50,647 nucleotides of DNA from a bacterium (GTDB lineage: Bacteria; Bdellovibrionota_C; UBA2361; SZUA-149; JAEUWB01). The DNA lies in the NCBI GenBank assembly GCA_016786595.1, contig JAEUWB010000006.1:1-50647 (forward strand), given 5' to 3'. The position numbers were made by a program, and so were the translations under genes. The notes under the pieces are model-generated. The model worked only from the letters and a program-made list of their open reading frames with translations. It was not told where the DNA came from and did no database searches. Of the stretch, positions 42,157 to 50,647 are shown one piece after another (positions within the stretch are counted from its first letter, which is position 1; every line of letters begins with the position of its first letter).

Positions 42157-43110
42157 TTAAACTTTTCCATGTAAGTCGAGCGCGATCTCTCGTTCAGACC
42201 TACTGACCTTTCCACTTAATAAAAATTCGAGTAATGCCGCTACAGGTAAATCTTTAAAAAGCTCCGCAAGCCAGCCAAGCCAACCCGTAGCATTCTCTTC
42301 GACTGTCAAACGATCGAGCCGCCCTAGATCAAGCTGCGGCAGGATTTGCTTGAGTATTCCACGCTGCGCCAAACTCTTGAGCACAACTAGAACCCTTTCT
42401 TCTTCTAAGCATTTTCTGAATTCAGAAAAAATTCGCTCCGGTGGCAGCCGTTTTATAAAATTTTGATTCACCGCCTGCGTAAATAAATCTTCGGTTTCGG
42501 TTGCAAAACTAAACCCTAAGCGCGTAGCAAAACGAATTCCCCGTAGCAGCCGCGCTGGGTCGTCCACAAAGCTTTGATCGTGAAGCACACGTAAAACTTT
42601 TAGCTGCAAGTCATGCTGCCCTGCGTGTAAATCAACGAGGGTAGTAAAATCCTCGGCCTTCAAGCTCAATGCCATCGCATTGATTGTAAAATCGCGTCGT
42701 GCCAAGTCTTGCGTTAAGTTTCCAGGAAAAACAATTGGCGGCAATCCCGCTTCCGGATATGTTTCACGGCGCGAACTAGCAAAATCAATTTCCTTAAAAT
42801 TCATTACCCAAGGATCTGCAAATTGAAATTTAACGGTATTGTAGCGCTTGAAACTAAGCATTTTTATTGACCTAGCAAGGCCTTGGCTCGTCTCGACAAA
42901 TATTTCCGTCCAACTCTCTTTTAGACTTGCGCACAGTTTCGCAGCATCACCTACTACTAATAAATCAATTTCGCGTGGCATTAACCCCAGCAGCAAATCG
43001 CGCACAGGGCCGCCTACTAAATAAAGGTCCGTTTGATTCCGAGCAAAAAAGTTGCCCAGGATTTTTAAGCTTGGCGCTAAATCATGCGGGATTTCAACTT
43101 TCTGCAGCAT
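42157..43110 (-). CDS. CCA-adding enzyme / poly(A) polymerase family nucleotidyltransferase
   Basis: 317 residues, short for the family. N-terminal motifs: LYLVGGPVRDLLLGL, then PREIDLLVVGDA where the family carries D-x-D (here E48-x-D50), ARRDFTINAMALSL, and DPARLLRGIRFATRLGF. The tail ends after about 60 residues beyond PERIFSEFRKCL, so the neck is present but the body and tail domains are shortened. Activity (CCA addition or polyadenylation) cannot be decided. The start codon is 1 bp after the mutS stop, so it is coupled to mutS; it precedes the ArgRS-like gene. Confidence 0.85.
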   Translation of the reverse strand: MLQKVEIPHDLAPSLKILGNFFARNQTDLYLVGGPVRDLLLGLMPREIDLLVVGDAAKLCASLKESWTEIFVETSQGLARSIKMLSFKRYNTVKFQFADPWVMNFKEIDFASSRRETYPEAGLPPIVFPGNLTQDLARRDFTINAMALSLKAEDFTTLVDLHAGQHDLQLKVLRVLHDQSFVDDPARLLRGIRFATRLGFSFATETEDLFTQAVNQNFIKRLPPERIFSEFRKCLEEERVLVVLKSLAQRGILKQILPQLDLGRLDRLTVEENATGWLGWLAELFKDLPVAALLEFLLSGKVSRSEREIALDLHGKV

Positions 43111-43111
43111 G

Positions 43112-45715
43112 CTAATTTAATTTACTCTCAGCCGTGATGTAAGACTTGGCGCGCTCGATAATTTTCTCAGGAACACCTGCAAGTTTTGCAACCTCAAGTC
43201 CATAACTCTTATCAGCCGCGCGGTCCTCGATGCGATGGGTGAAAACAAGATGCCCCGCCTGCTCGCGCACACCGACAGAAATACAAAATGCCGCACGCTT
43301 ACTTAAAGGCAAAGCATTTAGTTCATGAAAATGTGTCGCAAAAATTGTGAGGGCTTGGGCCTCGTCATGCAGCCACTCAGCAATCGAGCGAGCCAAAGCC
43401 AGACCATCACTAGTTGCTGTGCCACGGCCAATTTCATCAATTAAAACTAGTGACCGTGACGTGGCTTTGCGAATAATCGTGGCAGCCTCTCGCATTTCAA
43501 CCATAAAAGTTGAGTCCCCACGAGCCAAGTCATCGGCTGTTCCGATACGAGTGAAAATCCGGTCAACCAAGGACAAGCGTGCTTTTGTCGCAGGCACAAA
43601 AGATCCAATCTGAGCGAGCAATTGTATGACACCAATTTGTCGCAAATACGTAGACTTTCCACCCATATTAGGTCCGGAAAGCACGGCAAAACGTCGCTTC
43701 TCACCGTCGAGTTCGGCTTCGTTCGGCACGAATGCATGTGCACCAATAATATTTTCAACAACTGGATGCCGCCCACCAACAATACTAATCTTGGGTGCTT
43801 TACTAAATTCCGGACGCACGTAATTGCGACTGCGCGCGAGACTTGCAAAATTAGTAATCACATCAATCAGTGCAATCACCTGCGCAGACTGCTGGATTCG
43901 TGAAGCGTGCTGGGAAACTTCGCTGCGTAATGCAGTAAACAAATCGCGCTCAAGGTCGGCAGCTTTTCCCCGAGCAGAAAGTAGCTTAACTTCGATTTCT
44001 TTGAGCTCTTGTGTGACAAAACGCTCTGCGTTAACGAGTGTTTGCTTACGTTCAAAGTAATCAGGTATTTTTCCATCGGCTGGCTTCAAATGGGTTTTTG
44101 TGACTTCGATAAAATAACCAAAGACAGAGTTGTATTTGACTTTTAAACTCTGAATCCCCGTGGCTAAACGCTCCTTTTGCTCTAATCCAAGCAGGATGCT
44201 TTTCCCATCATCACAAAGCGTGCGCAGCTCATCGAGCTGGGAATTGTAGCCCGGATTAAAAATTCCCCCATCGCTAAGTTTTACAGGAGCATCTTCGCGA
44301 AGCGCAGTATTTAAAAGCGTTGCTAAATCCTCGAGCGCATCAAAATTTATCCCAAGTTGCTGCAGCAAATGTGCCTGTGAATTCTTAAATATCTCCTTAA
44401 GGCCTGGAAAAAGTCGTAGCGACTCTCCCAGCATTACTAAGTCTCTTGGACTAGCTCGACCATTTGTCACGCGGGTTAAGATTCTCTCCAAATCACGAAT
44501 TCCAGATAGAATCGCCTGGATTTTCTGCATGTCATGCAGACGGTTGACGAGTTCAGCAACTGCGTCAAGGCGGTTTTCAATTTCAGCAAGATTCGTGCTC
44601 GGAGCAAGAAGAACTGAACGTAAAAAACGATTGCCCATTGGGGTCTTAGTGCGATTGATATGCTCGAAAAGTGAATTTTTTCGCTCGCCATCAATTCGTG
44701 CCTCGAATAATTCCAAATTGCGACGCGTTGAAGCATCGATCACTGTGCCAGTGCTGCGATCAATTAAGCGTGCTTCGAAGATCGAAAATGGTTTACCACA
44801 AGCAGTTTCTTCGAGATAACTCACCAACGAGTCAACTAGGAGCGTGCGCTCGAGATCTGCATCTACCAGCAGCGATTTTAATCCACGGGTTGAGGCAAAT
44901 TTCTCAAGAACATCATGCTTTGGTCGTAAATTATAAGGGCGCAGCACAAATGGGATGTGCCGATCCGAAAAATACGTTTTTAATTCCTTAATCCACTCTG
45001 GCGCCGGGCTCGCATTAATTGTTGCCGGCAAAATTGCCTCGCGTGGAGAAATTTGCTCAATTAAATCCAATAATTCTTCTGGCGTTTCAGCGGTAGCAAG
45101 CTGCAAAGTTCCCAGTGAAATATCAATAAATCCTAGTTCAGCTCCCTTTCGTGCTGTGGGTAAAACCACGCAAAGAAAATTAAATTGCGTATCTGTGAGT
45201 CCGTCACCTTCAAAGCGCACCCCAGGGGTAACAATGCGTGTGATTTCACGGCGCACGATTGTCTTGCCTTTTGCGTTCAGCTCTGTTTCATCAAGTTGGG
45301 AAACAAACAAGCAACTAATTCCCGCATCGAGCAATTTGGGCACGTAATTATCAACGGCATGCAACGGAACCCCGCACATCGGCGTTGCACTCTCGTCATT
45401 CTTATCACGAGAAGTCAGTCGAATACTTAAAATTTCAGCGACTGTTTTTGCGTCTTCAAAAAAGATCTCGTAAAAATCTCCAACTTGATAAAGCACAACA
45501 TGGTTTGGGTTTGCGTTTTTAACTTCTAAATAATGCTTGAGCATCGGGGCCAGCTGGACTTGGTCGACTTGGCTCAATTCTTTTGTCGGCGAGAAGAGAT
45601 CGTCTGGGGCTGCTGCGGTCGTGGCTAGCGGTGGAAGCGCACTCTTTTGCACAGTATCTGGCTTTGCCTGCTTATTATTATGCTGAATTAATTCTTCAAA
45701 AGATAACTGCGACAT
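43112..45715 (-). CDS. mutS: DNA mismatch repair protein MutS
   Basis: 867 residues. The mismatch-contacting Phe-x-Glu is in VGDFYEIFFEDAK (domain I). The ATPase domain has Walker A SGPNMGGKSTYLRQI, the FMVEMREAA loop, Walker B LVLIDEIGRGTATSDGLALA and TIFATHFHEL. The composite motif at the C-terminus (ERAKSYI) is present, and the protein stops before the tetramerisation tail. The N-terminal 45 residues (SFEELIQHNNKQAKPD and a Pro/Ala-rich stretch) are an extension before the usual start. Followed directly by the CCA-family gene. Confidence 0.98.
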   Translation of the reverse strand: MSQLSFEELIQHNNKQAKPDTVQKSALPPLATTAAAPDDLFSPTKELSQVDQVQLAPMLKHYLEVKNANPNHVVLYQVGDFYEIFFEDAKTVAEILSIRLTSRDKNDESATPMCGVPLHAVDNYVPKLLDAGISCLFVSQLDETELNAKGKTIVRREITRIVTPGVRFEGDGLTDTQFNFLCVVLPTARKGAELGFIDISLGTLQLATAETPEELLDLIEQISPREAILPATINASPAPEWIKELKTYFSDRHIPFVLRPYNLRPKHDVLEKFASTRGLKSLLVDADLERTLLVDSLVSYLEETACGKPFSIFEARLIDRSTGTVIDASTRRNLELFEARIDGERKNSLFEHINRTKTPMGNRFLRSVLLAPSTNLAEIENRLDAVAELVNRLHDMQKIQAILSGIRDLERILTRVTNGRASPRDLVMLGESLRLFPGLKEIFKNSQAHLLQQLGINFDALEDLATLLNTALREDAPVKLSDGGIFNPGYNSQLDELRTLCDDGKSILLGLEQKERLATGIQSLKVKYNSVFGYFIEVTKTHLKPADGKIPDYFERKQTLVNAERFVTQELKEIEVKLLSARGKAADLERDLFTALRSEVSQHASRIQQSAQVIALIDVITNFASLARSRNYVRPEFSKAPKISIVGGRHPVVENIIGAHAFVPNEAELDGEKRRFAVLSGPNMGGKSTYLRQIGVIQLLAQIGSFVPATKARLSLVDRIFTRIGTADDLARGDSTFMVEMREAATIIRKATSRSLVLIDEIGRGTATSDGLALARSIAEWLHDEAQALTIFATHFHELNALPLSKRAAFCISVGVREQAGHLVFTHRIEDRAADKSYGLEVAKLAGVPEKIIERAKSYITAESKLN

Positions 45716-45763
45716 TGTAAGGTAACTTTATTTGCAATAACTCCGCTGTTGATTATATCTGCT

Positions 45764-45865
45764 ATACCCGTTGTCAAAAGTTTTCTCTGTTAACGAAACT
45801 TTCGTCAACGGGTATGTGTGTCCAGTAAAATCAGTTTACTGAACGGTTAGACTGAGTGCCTAACC
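45764..45865. other. Hairpin cluster before mutS
   Basis: ATACCCGTTG (45764-45773) with CAACGGGTAT (45806-45815) encloses AAAAGTTTTC (45777-45786) with GAAACTTTC (45795-45803). Next come GTCCAGTAAA (45820-45829) with TTTACTGAAC (45835-45844), one mismatch, and GGTTAG (45845-45850) with CTAACC (45860-45865). The first inner hairpin matches 37487-37512 and the second matches 24608-24632. It fills most of the 196-bp gap between the DUF192 gene and mutS. Confidence 0.7.
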
Positions 45866-45911
45866 CATAGCTTAAACAACAGATATTTTGGCACAGTCTA
45901 CACAAAATGTA

Positions 45912-46430
45912 TCAATATGCCCAGGGCAGCTCGCCTGCGAGCTGTAGCTTCGAGCCTGAATCAATCCCCTCCCGCTCAGCAATACCACCTAGCACTTCAA
46001 ATACAAATTTTGCTGGCCCAGTACTTTCTCGTGAAGTCGTCGAAAAAGGTTCCGCAGCATGCACAACATTGACAACGATCAGCTTGGAATCAATAAAAAT
46101 TAGGTCCAATGGGATCTCAGTATTTTTCATCCAAAATGATCGTTGCTCTTCCACCGGGAAAATAAAAAACATGCCATAGTTACTGGGCAAGCTCTGACGA
46201 AACATCAAACCGCGCTGGCGCTCCTCAGGGCTGCGTGCGAATTCAACATCGAATCGCTGCGATTGCTTACCCTGGGCATTTTCGAAATAGAGAAATTGCG
46301 TGTGGATTTTTTGCTTGGAAGCGTTATCCTCAGGAGCAAACGCGATCAACCACAGACCAAGCCCAAAGCTGACTAGCCCGAGCGTCACGTACTTGTAAAA
46401 TCTCTTATTGAGCAACTTTCTTGAGCTCAT
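45912..46430 (-). CDS. DUF192 family exported protein
   Basis: 172 residues with an N-terminal hydrophobic helix (about 14-31, YVTLGLVSFGLGLWLIAF), so exported or membrane anchored. The DUF192 core is complete: VEFARSPEERQRGLMFRQSL, MFFIFPVEEQRSFWMKNTEIPLD (split over strands), LIFIDSKLIVVNVVHAAEPF and FVFEVLGGIAEREGID. The function of the family is unknown. The first 26 bp overlap the end of etfA, which lies upstream on the same strand. Confidence 0.92.
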   Translation of the reverse strand: MSSRKLLNKRFYKYVTLGLVSFGLGLWLIAFAPEDNASKQKIHTQFLYFENAQGKQSQRFDVEFARSPEERQRGLMFRQSLPSNYGMFFIFPVEEQRSFWMKNTEIPLDLIFIDSKLIVVNVVHAAEPFSTTSRESTGPAKFVFEVLGGIAEREGIDSGSKLQLAGELPWAY

Positions 46431-47382
46431 TCATCAATTCAGGTACGGCAGTAAACAAGTCTGCCACCAAGCCATAATCTGCGACTTCAAAAATCGGCGC
46501 TTCAGGATCTTTATTAATTGCAACAACAACTTTAGAATCTTTCATGCCAGCTAAATGTTGAATTGCTCCTGAAATTCCAACGGCAAGATAAAGCTGTGGA
46601 GCCACAACCTTACCGGTCTGACCAACTTGCCAATCATTTGGGGCGTAACCGGAGTCAACCGCAGCTCGGCTTGCTCCAACAGCCGCGCCCAAGGCGTCAG
46701 CTAAAGGTACAATCACCTGGTCAAAGCTCTCCTTTGACTTAAGCGCACGTCCACCGCTGACAACGCGCTCTGCTTCTGTCAGCTCTGGGCGCTCACTCTT
46801 CAGGCCTTCAAATCGCACAAACTGCTGACTATTATTCGTAGCTAAATTCAAGAGTGCCGACTCGACTGACGCTACGCTAGATAGTTTCGGGGCAGGTTCA
46901 AATGCGGTCGATCGCACAGTAATCACCTGTCTTGGAGTTGTCAGTTCAACTGTGGCGATAATATTTCCTGCATACATCAATCGTTTGAACTGCCGGTTTG
47001 GCAAAAATGCGATCACGTCGCTGGCCTGAGCGCAATCAAATTGAGCAGCAACTCGTGGGGCCAAATCTTTTCCTCGCGCGGTTGCAAGAAAAAGCACCGC
47101 GTCGGCCTTTGTTTTCTCGACCACCTGCGCAACTGCGGCTTCATGAGTAAGTGCAAGATAGGGCTCGAGTGCAGCGTCTTCAGCGAAGAAAACTTGATCC
47201 AATCCATAACTGGCTAGTTCCTCAGCTAATGCTGGGGAATTACTTGCAGCTGGGATGAAAGCAATTAGACTTGAATATCCATGCACACTTTTTGCTTGTA
47301 ACGCTGCGCCAACAGTAGTTAAGGCTGACTTACTAAGCTTTGTACTACTGCCGCTGGCTTCAATATAAACTAATAACTTCAT
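46405..47382 (-). CDS. etfA: Electron transfer flavoprotein alpha subunit
   Basis: 325 residues. The FAD-binding C-terminal domain is clear: RVVSGGRALKSKESFDQVI, AAVGASRAAVDSGYAPNDWQVGQTGK (across 235-260), PQLYLAVGISGAIQHLAGM and VVAINKDPEAPIFEVADYGLVAD. With EtfB it takes electrons from acyl-CoA dehydrogenases and passes them to the quinone pool through ETF-quinone oxidoreductase, which is not in the window. It is 9 bp after etfB and overlaps the DUF192 gene. Confidence 0.97.
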   Translation of the reverse strand: MKLLVYIEASGSSTKLSKSALTTVGAALQAKSVHGYSSLIAFIPAASNSPALAEELASYGLDQVFFAEDAALEPYLALTHEAAVAQVVEKTKADAVLFLATARGKDLAPRVAAQFDCAQASDVIAFLPNRQFKRLMYAGNIIATVELTTPRQVITVRSTAFEPAPKLSSVASVESALLNLATNNSQQFVRFEGLKSERPELTEAERVVSGGRALKSKESFDQVIVPLADALGAAVGASRAAVDSGYAPNDWQVGQTGKVVAPQLYLAVGISGAIQHLAGMKDSKVVVAINKDPEAPIFEVADYGLVADLFTAVPELMNELKKVAQ

Positions 47383-47391
47383 ATCAACCTA

Positions 47392-48156
47392 CTAGATTAC
47401 CTTTGCCTCGTGATGTAAACGCTCAACTAACTCTTGAACAGACTGCACTTTAACGCCAGCCTTTCTACCTGCGGGCATTTCCAGTTTGAGAACTTTTACT
47501 TTAGGACCAAGCGCTGCGAGCCCCAAGGACTCAAGCGTATATGCATCGAGCGGCTTTTTCTTAGCTTTTACAATATTTGGTAGCGAAGGATAACGTGGCT
47601 CGTTCAAACGTAAGTCCGTAGTCACTACAGCTGGAAGTGAAATCTTAATTGTCTCAAGTCCGCCGTCGACTTCGCGAGTGACTTCTGCACTTGACCAATC
47701 TTCGGCAACTACAAGCTTAGAAGCAAAGGTTGCCTGTGCTTGATTAAGTCGGCACGCTAAAAGTTGTCCAGTTTGATTTGCATCAGAATCAATCGCCTGC
47801 TTGCCCATAATCACTAGTGCAGGAGCTTCTTTTCTTATCACTGCGGCAAGCACCTGCGAAGCAAAGTCGGAGTCAATCTCAAGATCGGTCAGCACATGAA
47901 TTGCGCGGTCTGCACCCATCGCCAAAGCAGATCGTAACTGCTCGCTCACAGCTTCCGCGCCCACGGTAGTCACAACCACCTCGCAATTGCCTCCGCGAGC
48001 TTCCTTAATGCGGATTGCTTCTTCAACTGCAATTTCATCAAAGGGGTTAATAATCCACTTAATGCCTTCGGTCTGGATGCCCGAACCATCGGGTTTAATT
48101 TTAATTTTGGCCTGGTAATCAGGGACGCGTTTAATCGGAACTAAAATTTTACTCAT
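47392..48156 (-). CDS. etfB: Electron transfer flavoprotein beta subunit
   Basis: 254 residues. Family motifs: KILVPIKRVPDYQAKIKI, NPFDEIAVEEAIRIKE, GADRAIHVLTD, the AMP-binding VIMGKQAIDSDANQTGQLLA, and LPAVVTTDLRLNEPRYPSLPNIVKAKKKP, the loop that docks dehydrogenases. It precedes etfA. The 75-bp gap to the decarboxylase gene upstream contains CATCGC (48186-48191) with GCGATG (48212-48217), a weak stem. Confidence 0.97.
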   Translation of the reverse strand: MSKILVPIKRVPDYQAKIKIKPDGSGIQTEGIKWIINPFDEIAVEEAIRIKEARGGNCEVVVTTVGAEAVSEQLRSALAMGADRAIHVLTDLEIDSDFASQVLAAVIRKEAPALVIMGKQAIDSDANQTGQLLACRLNQAQATFASKLVVAEDWSSAEVTREVDGGLETIKISLPAVVTTDLRLNEPRYPSLPNIVKAKKKPLDAYTLESLGLAALGPKVKVLKLEMPAGRKAGVKVQSVQELVERLHHEAKVI

Positions 48157-48231
48157 AAGTTATTTATTTTCTCAAAAGAACTCAGCATCGCGAGTGACCG
48201 CAGCTACTGTAGCGATGACAAGCTTCGTGAC

Positions 48232-49791
48232 TTACCGCATTATCAGTCGCTCTGCAATTTCTCGCTGTTCTCTGAGGACATCTTGGAGGTTTTTCTCACT
48301 CGTTAAGGGGTTAGCCAAAACAACTCGAAAAACCGTAGTCGGCTGGCCAGAAAATTCAATCTGCGTGCGCGAAACAAAACTTTTTCCGGCTTCACGCTGT
48401 TCTTTCTGTATTTGCACAGTGAGTTCATTTAATTGAGCATTTGACAGCGAACCATCTCCGCAAAAGCGATAAGTTAAAAGATTTAATTCCGGCGGGCTAA
48501 TCAGCTCAAAGTCTGCTTCAGCGTCAATCATTTCCGCAAAAAGCTTAGCTTTAGCAACGCCTTGATCGATCAACAAGGCATAACCTTGCTGACCAATAAT
48601 CTTTAAGGCCGCATCCACCAAGAGCGCCATTCCAGGTCGTGACCCTTCGAGGGACCTGCGCCCGAGATCTCGCGAACCTTCGCGAATAATATACTGCGCG
48701 CTTTGCTCAATTGCCTTTAAGGCTGTTGGATCTTTAAATAAAACCATGCCTGCACCCATCGGCACATAGAGTTGTTTATGCGCATCAATCGTTACAGAAT
48801 CTGCAGATTCAATCCCGGCTACGAGTTTACGATGCTGTTTTGAAAATAGCGTCGGTCCACCCCACGCGGCATCGACATGAAAGTGACAACGCTGTTCACG
48901 CGCAATCTCAGCCAACTCTGGCAGTGGATCAATATTCCCCGTCTCCGTTGTCCCGGCGATGCCGATGATGGCGAGTAATCCAACCTTTGAGTTTTTTAGT
49001 TGCGCGATTTGATCACGCAAAGCTTTGATCTCGATTTTATTTTGGGCATTTGTTGCGATGCGCACGAGATTGTTTTTTCCAAGCCCAAGTAAATCTATCG
49101 CCTTATCGAGTGAATAATGGCCGCGCTGGGAAACAAGGACGGCAAGCTGCTCCAGCCCGTGTGCCTTTAAGCCTGCAGCAAGACCATCTTCCATCACCCC
49201 GCGGAAATTCCTGCGCGGACAAAGGAGTTGATTTCGTGCAACCCAAAGTGCTGTCATATTTGCAATCGTGCCGCCCGAGCAAAAAACTCCGAGGCTCTTT
49301 TCGCGGTCTTGCTGGAAAGTGCGATAGAACTCTTCACTTTCAGCATAAACCAATCGGTGCAACATCCCGAGAACTTGCCGCTCAAGCGGGGTAAAAACTT
49401 TTGATGTTTCGACTTTAACTAAATTTTGATTGAGGGCGAGCATGATTTTAGCCAGCGGCAGCATGAAATACGGGACCGCCGAGGTCATGTGTCCGATAAA
49501 GCTTGGAGCGGCAGTATGTACTGAGTGCGGCACAACCTGCTCGAGCAAATAGTCGGCATGATCGGAAACAAATCGTGGGGCTTCAGGAATTACTGAATCC
49601 AAGAATTGACGCTCGATTTCTTCAATCGGGGTATTCGTTGCGACTAAATAGGTTTGCAGAAATTGCCCGACATTTTCGGAAATTTCACGCTCAATTTTAG
49701 CTAACGTCGAATTGCCTGATTCCGGCACAGTAAAAATTCTGTGCAGTGTCTCTAAGTTTGCAAGAGCAGGCTTTTCGAGTGGCGCATGCAT
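48232..49791 (-). CDS. panP: PLP-dependent decarboxylase, PanP-like aspartate decarboxylase
   Basis: 519 residues of the group II decarboxylase family (glutamate, tyrosine, aspartate decarboxylases). The PLP lysine lies in VTIDAHKQLYVPMGAGM; HFHVDAAWGGPTLFS holds the PLP-pairing Asp. The N-terminal block SFIGHMTSAVPYFMLPLAKIM, then LNQNLVKVETSKVFTPLERQ and GVFCSGGTIANMTALWVARN match what I remember of PanP, an aspartate 1-decarboxylase that supplies beta-alanine for pantothenate. The substrate is inferred from similarity. ATG overlaps the stop of the acyl-CoA dehydrogenase gene by one base (TAATG). Confidence 0.8.
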   Translation of the reverse strand: MHAPLEKPALANLETLHRIFTVPESGNSTLAKIEREISENVGQFLQTYLVATNTPIEEIERQFLDSVIPEAPRFVSDHADYLLEQVVPHSVHTAAPSFIGHMTSAVPYFMLPLAKIMLALNQNLVKVETSKVFTPLERQVLGMLHRLVYAESEEFYRTFQQDREKSLGVFCSGGTIANMTALWVARNQLLCPRRNFRGVMEDGLAAGLKAHGLEQLAVLVSQRGHYSLDKAIDLLGLGKNNLVRIATNAQNKIEIKALRDQIAQLKNSKVGLLAIIGIAGTTETGNIDPLPELAEIAREQRCHFHVDAAWGGPTLFSKQHRKLVAGIESADSVTIDAHKQLYVPMGAGMVLFKDPTALKAIEQSAQYIIREGSRDLGRRSLEGSRPGMALLVDAALKIIGQQGYALLIDQGVAKAKLFAEMIDAEADFELISPPELNLLTYRFCGDGSLSNAQLNELTVQIQKEQREAGKSFVSRTQIEFSGQPTTVFRVVLANPLTSEKNLQDVLREQREIAERLIMR

Positions 49792-50647
49792 TAACGTAAA
49801 AATTCTCTAGCAATCACTAAACGTTGGATTTGACTTGTGCCCTCGTAGATTTGCATCAATTTAGCATCTCGCATTAACTTCTCTACAGGGTAATCTTTAG
49901 TATAACCGTACCCACCAAAAATTTGCACAGCGTCTACTGCAACCTTCATCGCCGCATCCGCCGCAAAGCGTTTGGCCATCGAAGATTCTAAGGTATTCGG
50001 CTTAGCCGCATCAGCTAGAGCAGCAGCATTTAGCGATAATAGCCGCGATGCTTCAATTTCTGTGACCATATCTGCCAACATAAACTGAATGCCCTGAAAA
50101 TGCGCAATTGCTTCGCCAAATTGCTTACGGTCCAAGGCATAACTGCGCGCACATTCCACCGCACGAGCACCAATTCCAACCGCAATCATCGCTGTTAGTG
50201 GGCGCGTGATGTCAAGTGTCTGCATCGCGATCCTAAACCCTTCCCCTTCGTTGCCAATCCGCTGGTCCTCGGGAATAAAAACTTTATCAAAAATAATTGG
50301 TGTTGTGTTGGAGGCGCGCTGGCCAAGCTTGTCTTCGTGCTTGCCACGAGTCACGCCAACTGCACTTGCAGGAACAACAACGCAAGTAATGCCTTTATGT
50401 TTTAAGCTTTTATCGAGCGTTGCAAACACAGTGTACTGAGCTGCATAGCCGCCATTGGTAATCCACTGCTTTGCTCCAGTCAGGAGATACCCACCTTCGA
50501 CTTTATCAAGCTTAGTTGACATTCCCGCGACATCTGACCCCGCACCTGGTTCACTCAGACAAAAAGATGCCAAGTGCTTTTGTGCAGCAAGCTCGCCAAC
50601 AAATCGTTTTCTTTGCGCTGCTGTGCCCGCAAGCACAATCGGAGTCA
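49791..50647 (-). CDS. Acyl-CoA dehydrogenase, C-terminal part
   Basis: The frame is open to the window edge, so the N-terminus lies outside; about 285 residues are visible, beginning [15 protein letters not shown]. Family motifs: [17 protein letters not shown] (FAD/substrate loop), [55 protein letters not shown] and the catalytic Glu in [20 protein letters not shown]. It oxidises an acyl-CoA and passes electrons to EtfAB, encoded just downstream. Substrate chain length cannot be told. Translationally coupled to the decarboxylase gene. Confidence 0.95.
   Translation of the reverse strand, partial: TPIVLAGTAAQRKRFVGELAAQKHLASFCLSEPGAGSDVAGMSTKLDKVEGGYLLTGAKQWITNGGYAAQYTVFATLDKSLKHKGITCVVVPASAVGVTRGKHEDKLGQRASNTTPIIFDKVFIPEDQRIGNEGEGFRIAMQTLDITRPLTAMIAVGIGARAVECARSYALDRKQFGEAIAHFQGIQFMLADMVTEIEASRLLSLNAAALADAAKPNTLESSMAKRFAADAAMKVAVDAVQIFGGYGYTKDYPVEKLMRDAKLMQIYEGTSQIQRLVIAREFLR

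Overview
The window is a bacterial chromosome segment of moderate GC content with no rRNA, tRNA or CRISPR array that I could find. Sec signal peptides, a lipoprotein, ApaG, an electron-transfer flavoprotein, a type IV pilin and a 4-thiouridine-free housekeeping set point to a Gram-negative bacterium. The block tilS-ftsH-cdaA-cdaR-glmM-nnrD-tsaE and the SPOR gene behind an argS-like gene resemble gene orders I remember from Deltaproteobacteria in the broad sense (Desulfobacterota, Myxococcota, Bdellovibrionota and relatives). The species cannot be named from the sequence alone.

Layout. 0-7.2 kb: end of a secreted repeat protein; a three-cupredoxin nitrite-reductase-like copper protein divergent from an Fe-S type Rrf2 regulator, with a 30-bp palindrome between them; sufS-sufU; a small nuclease-like gene bracketed by an 11-bp inverted repeat; a metallo-beta-lactamase-fold hydrolase; a VapBC-type pair; ispF. 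7.2-17 kb: accessory stretch of small secreted proteins, a NYN-domain protein followed by a strongly structured RNA candidate, an SGNH hydrolase, a protein made of five HTH-like repeats, a tiny zinc-ribbon ORF, several membrane proteins, a 290-bp inverted-repeat element and an HU gene. 17-25.7 kb: housekeeping operon on the minus strand (cyclic di-AMP synthesis, phosphoglucosamine mutase, FtsH, TilS, metabolite repair, t6A). 26-36 kb: pilin, alpha/beta hydrolase, membrane Ser/Thr kinase overlapping tail-to-tail with a methyltransferase, apaG, purD, a secreted metalloprotease with a secreted companion, purH. 37.7-50.6 kb: PP2C phosphatase with an extracytoplasmic coiled coil, SPOR protein, an arginyl-tRNA-synthetase-like protein lacking the catalytic core, a CCA/poly(A) polymerase family enzyme, mutS, DUF192, etfA, etfB, panP-like decarboxylase and the C-terminal part of an acyl-CoA dehydrogenase.

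How parts work together. The Rrf2 protein sits where it could control both the copper protein and the suf genes. The kinase and the PP2C phosphatase, both single-pass membrane proteins, could form an opposing pair. CdaA, CdaR and GlmM link c-di-AMP to cell-wall precursor supply. The acyl-CoA dehydrogenase hands electrons to EtfAB.

The main unexplained signals are: (1) intergenic regions unusually rich in long, often perfect stem-loops, with hairpin modules shared between distant loci and, at three genes, hairpins that cover or abut the Shine-Dalgarno sequence; (2) an 80-nt branched RNA at 14352-14429 and a ~210-nt hairpin chain at 8665-8874; (3) the five-fold HTH repeat protein; (4) the catalytic-core-less ArgRS-like protein. 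All structure statements come from reading complementary arms by eye; no folding or database search was run.
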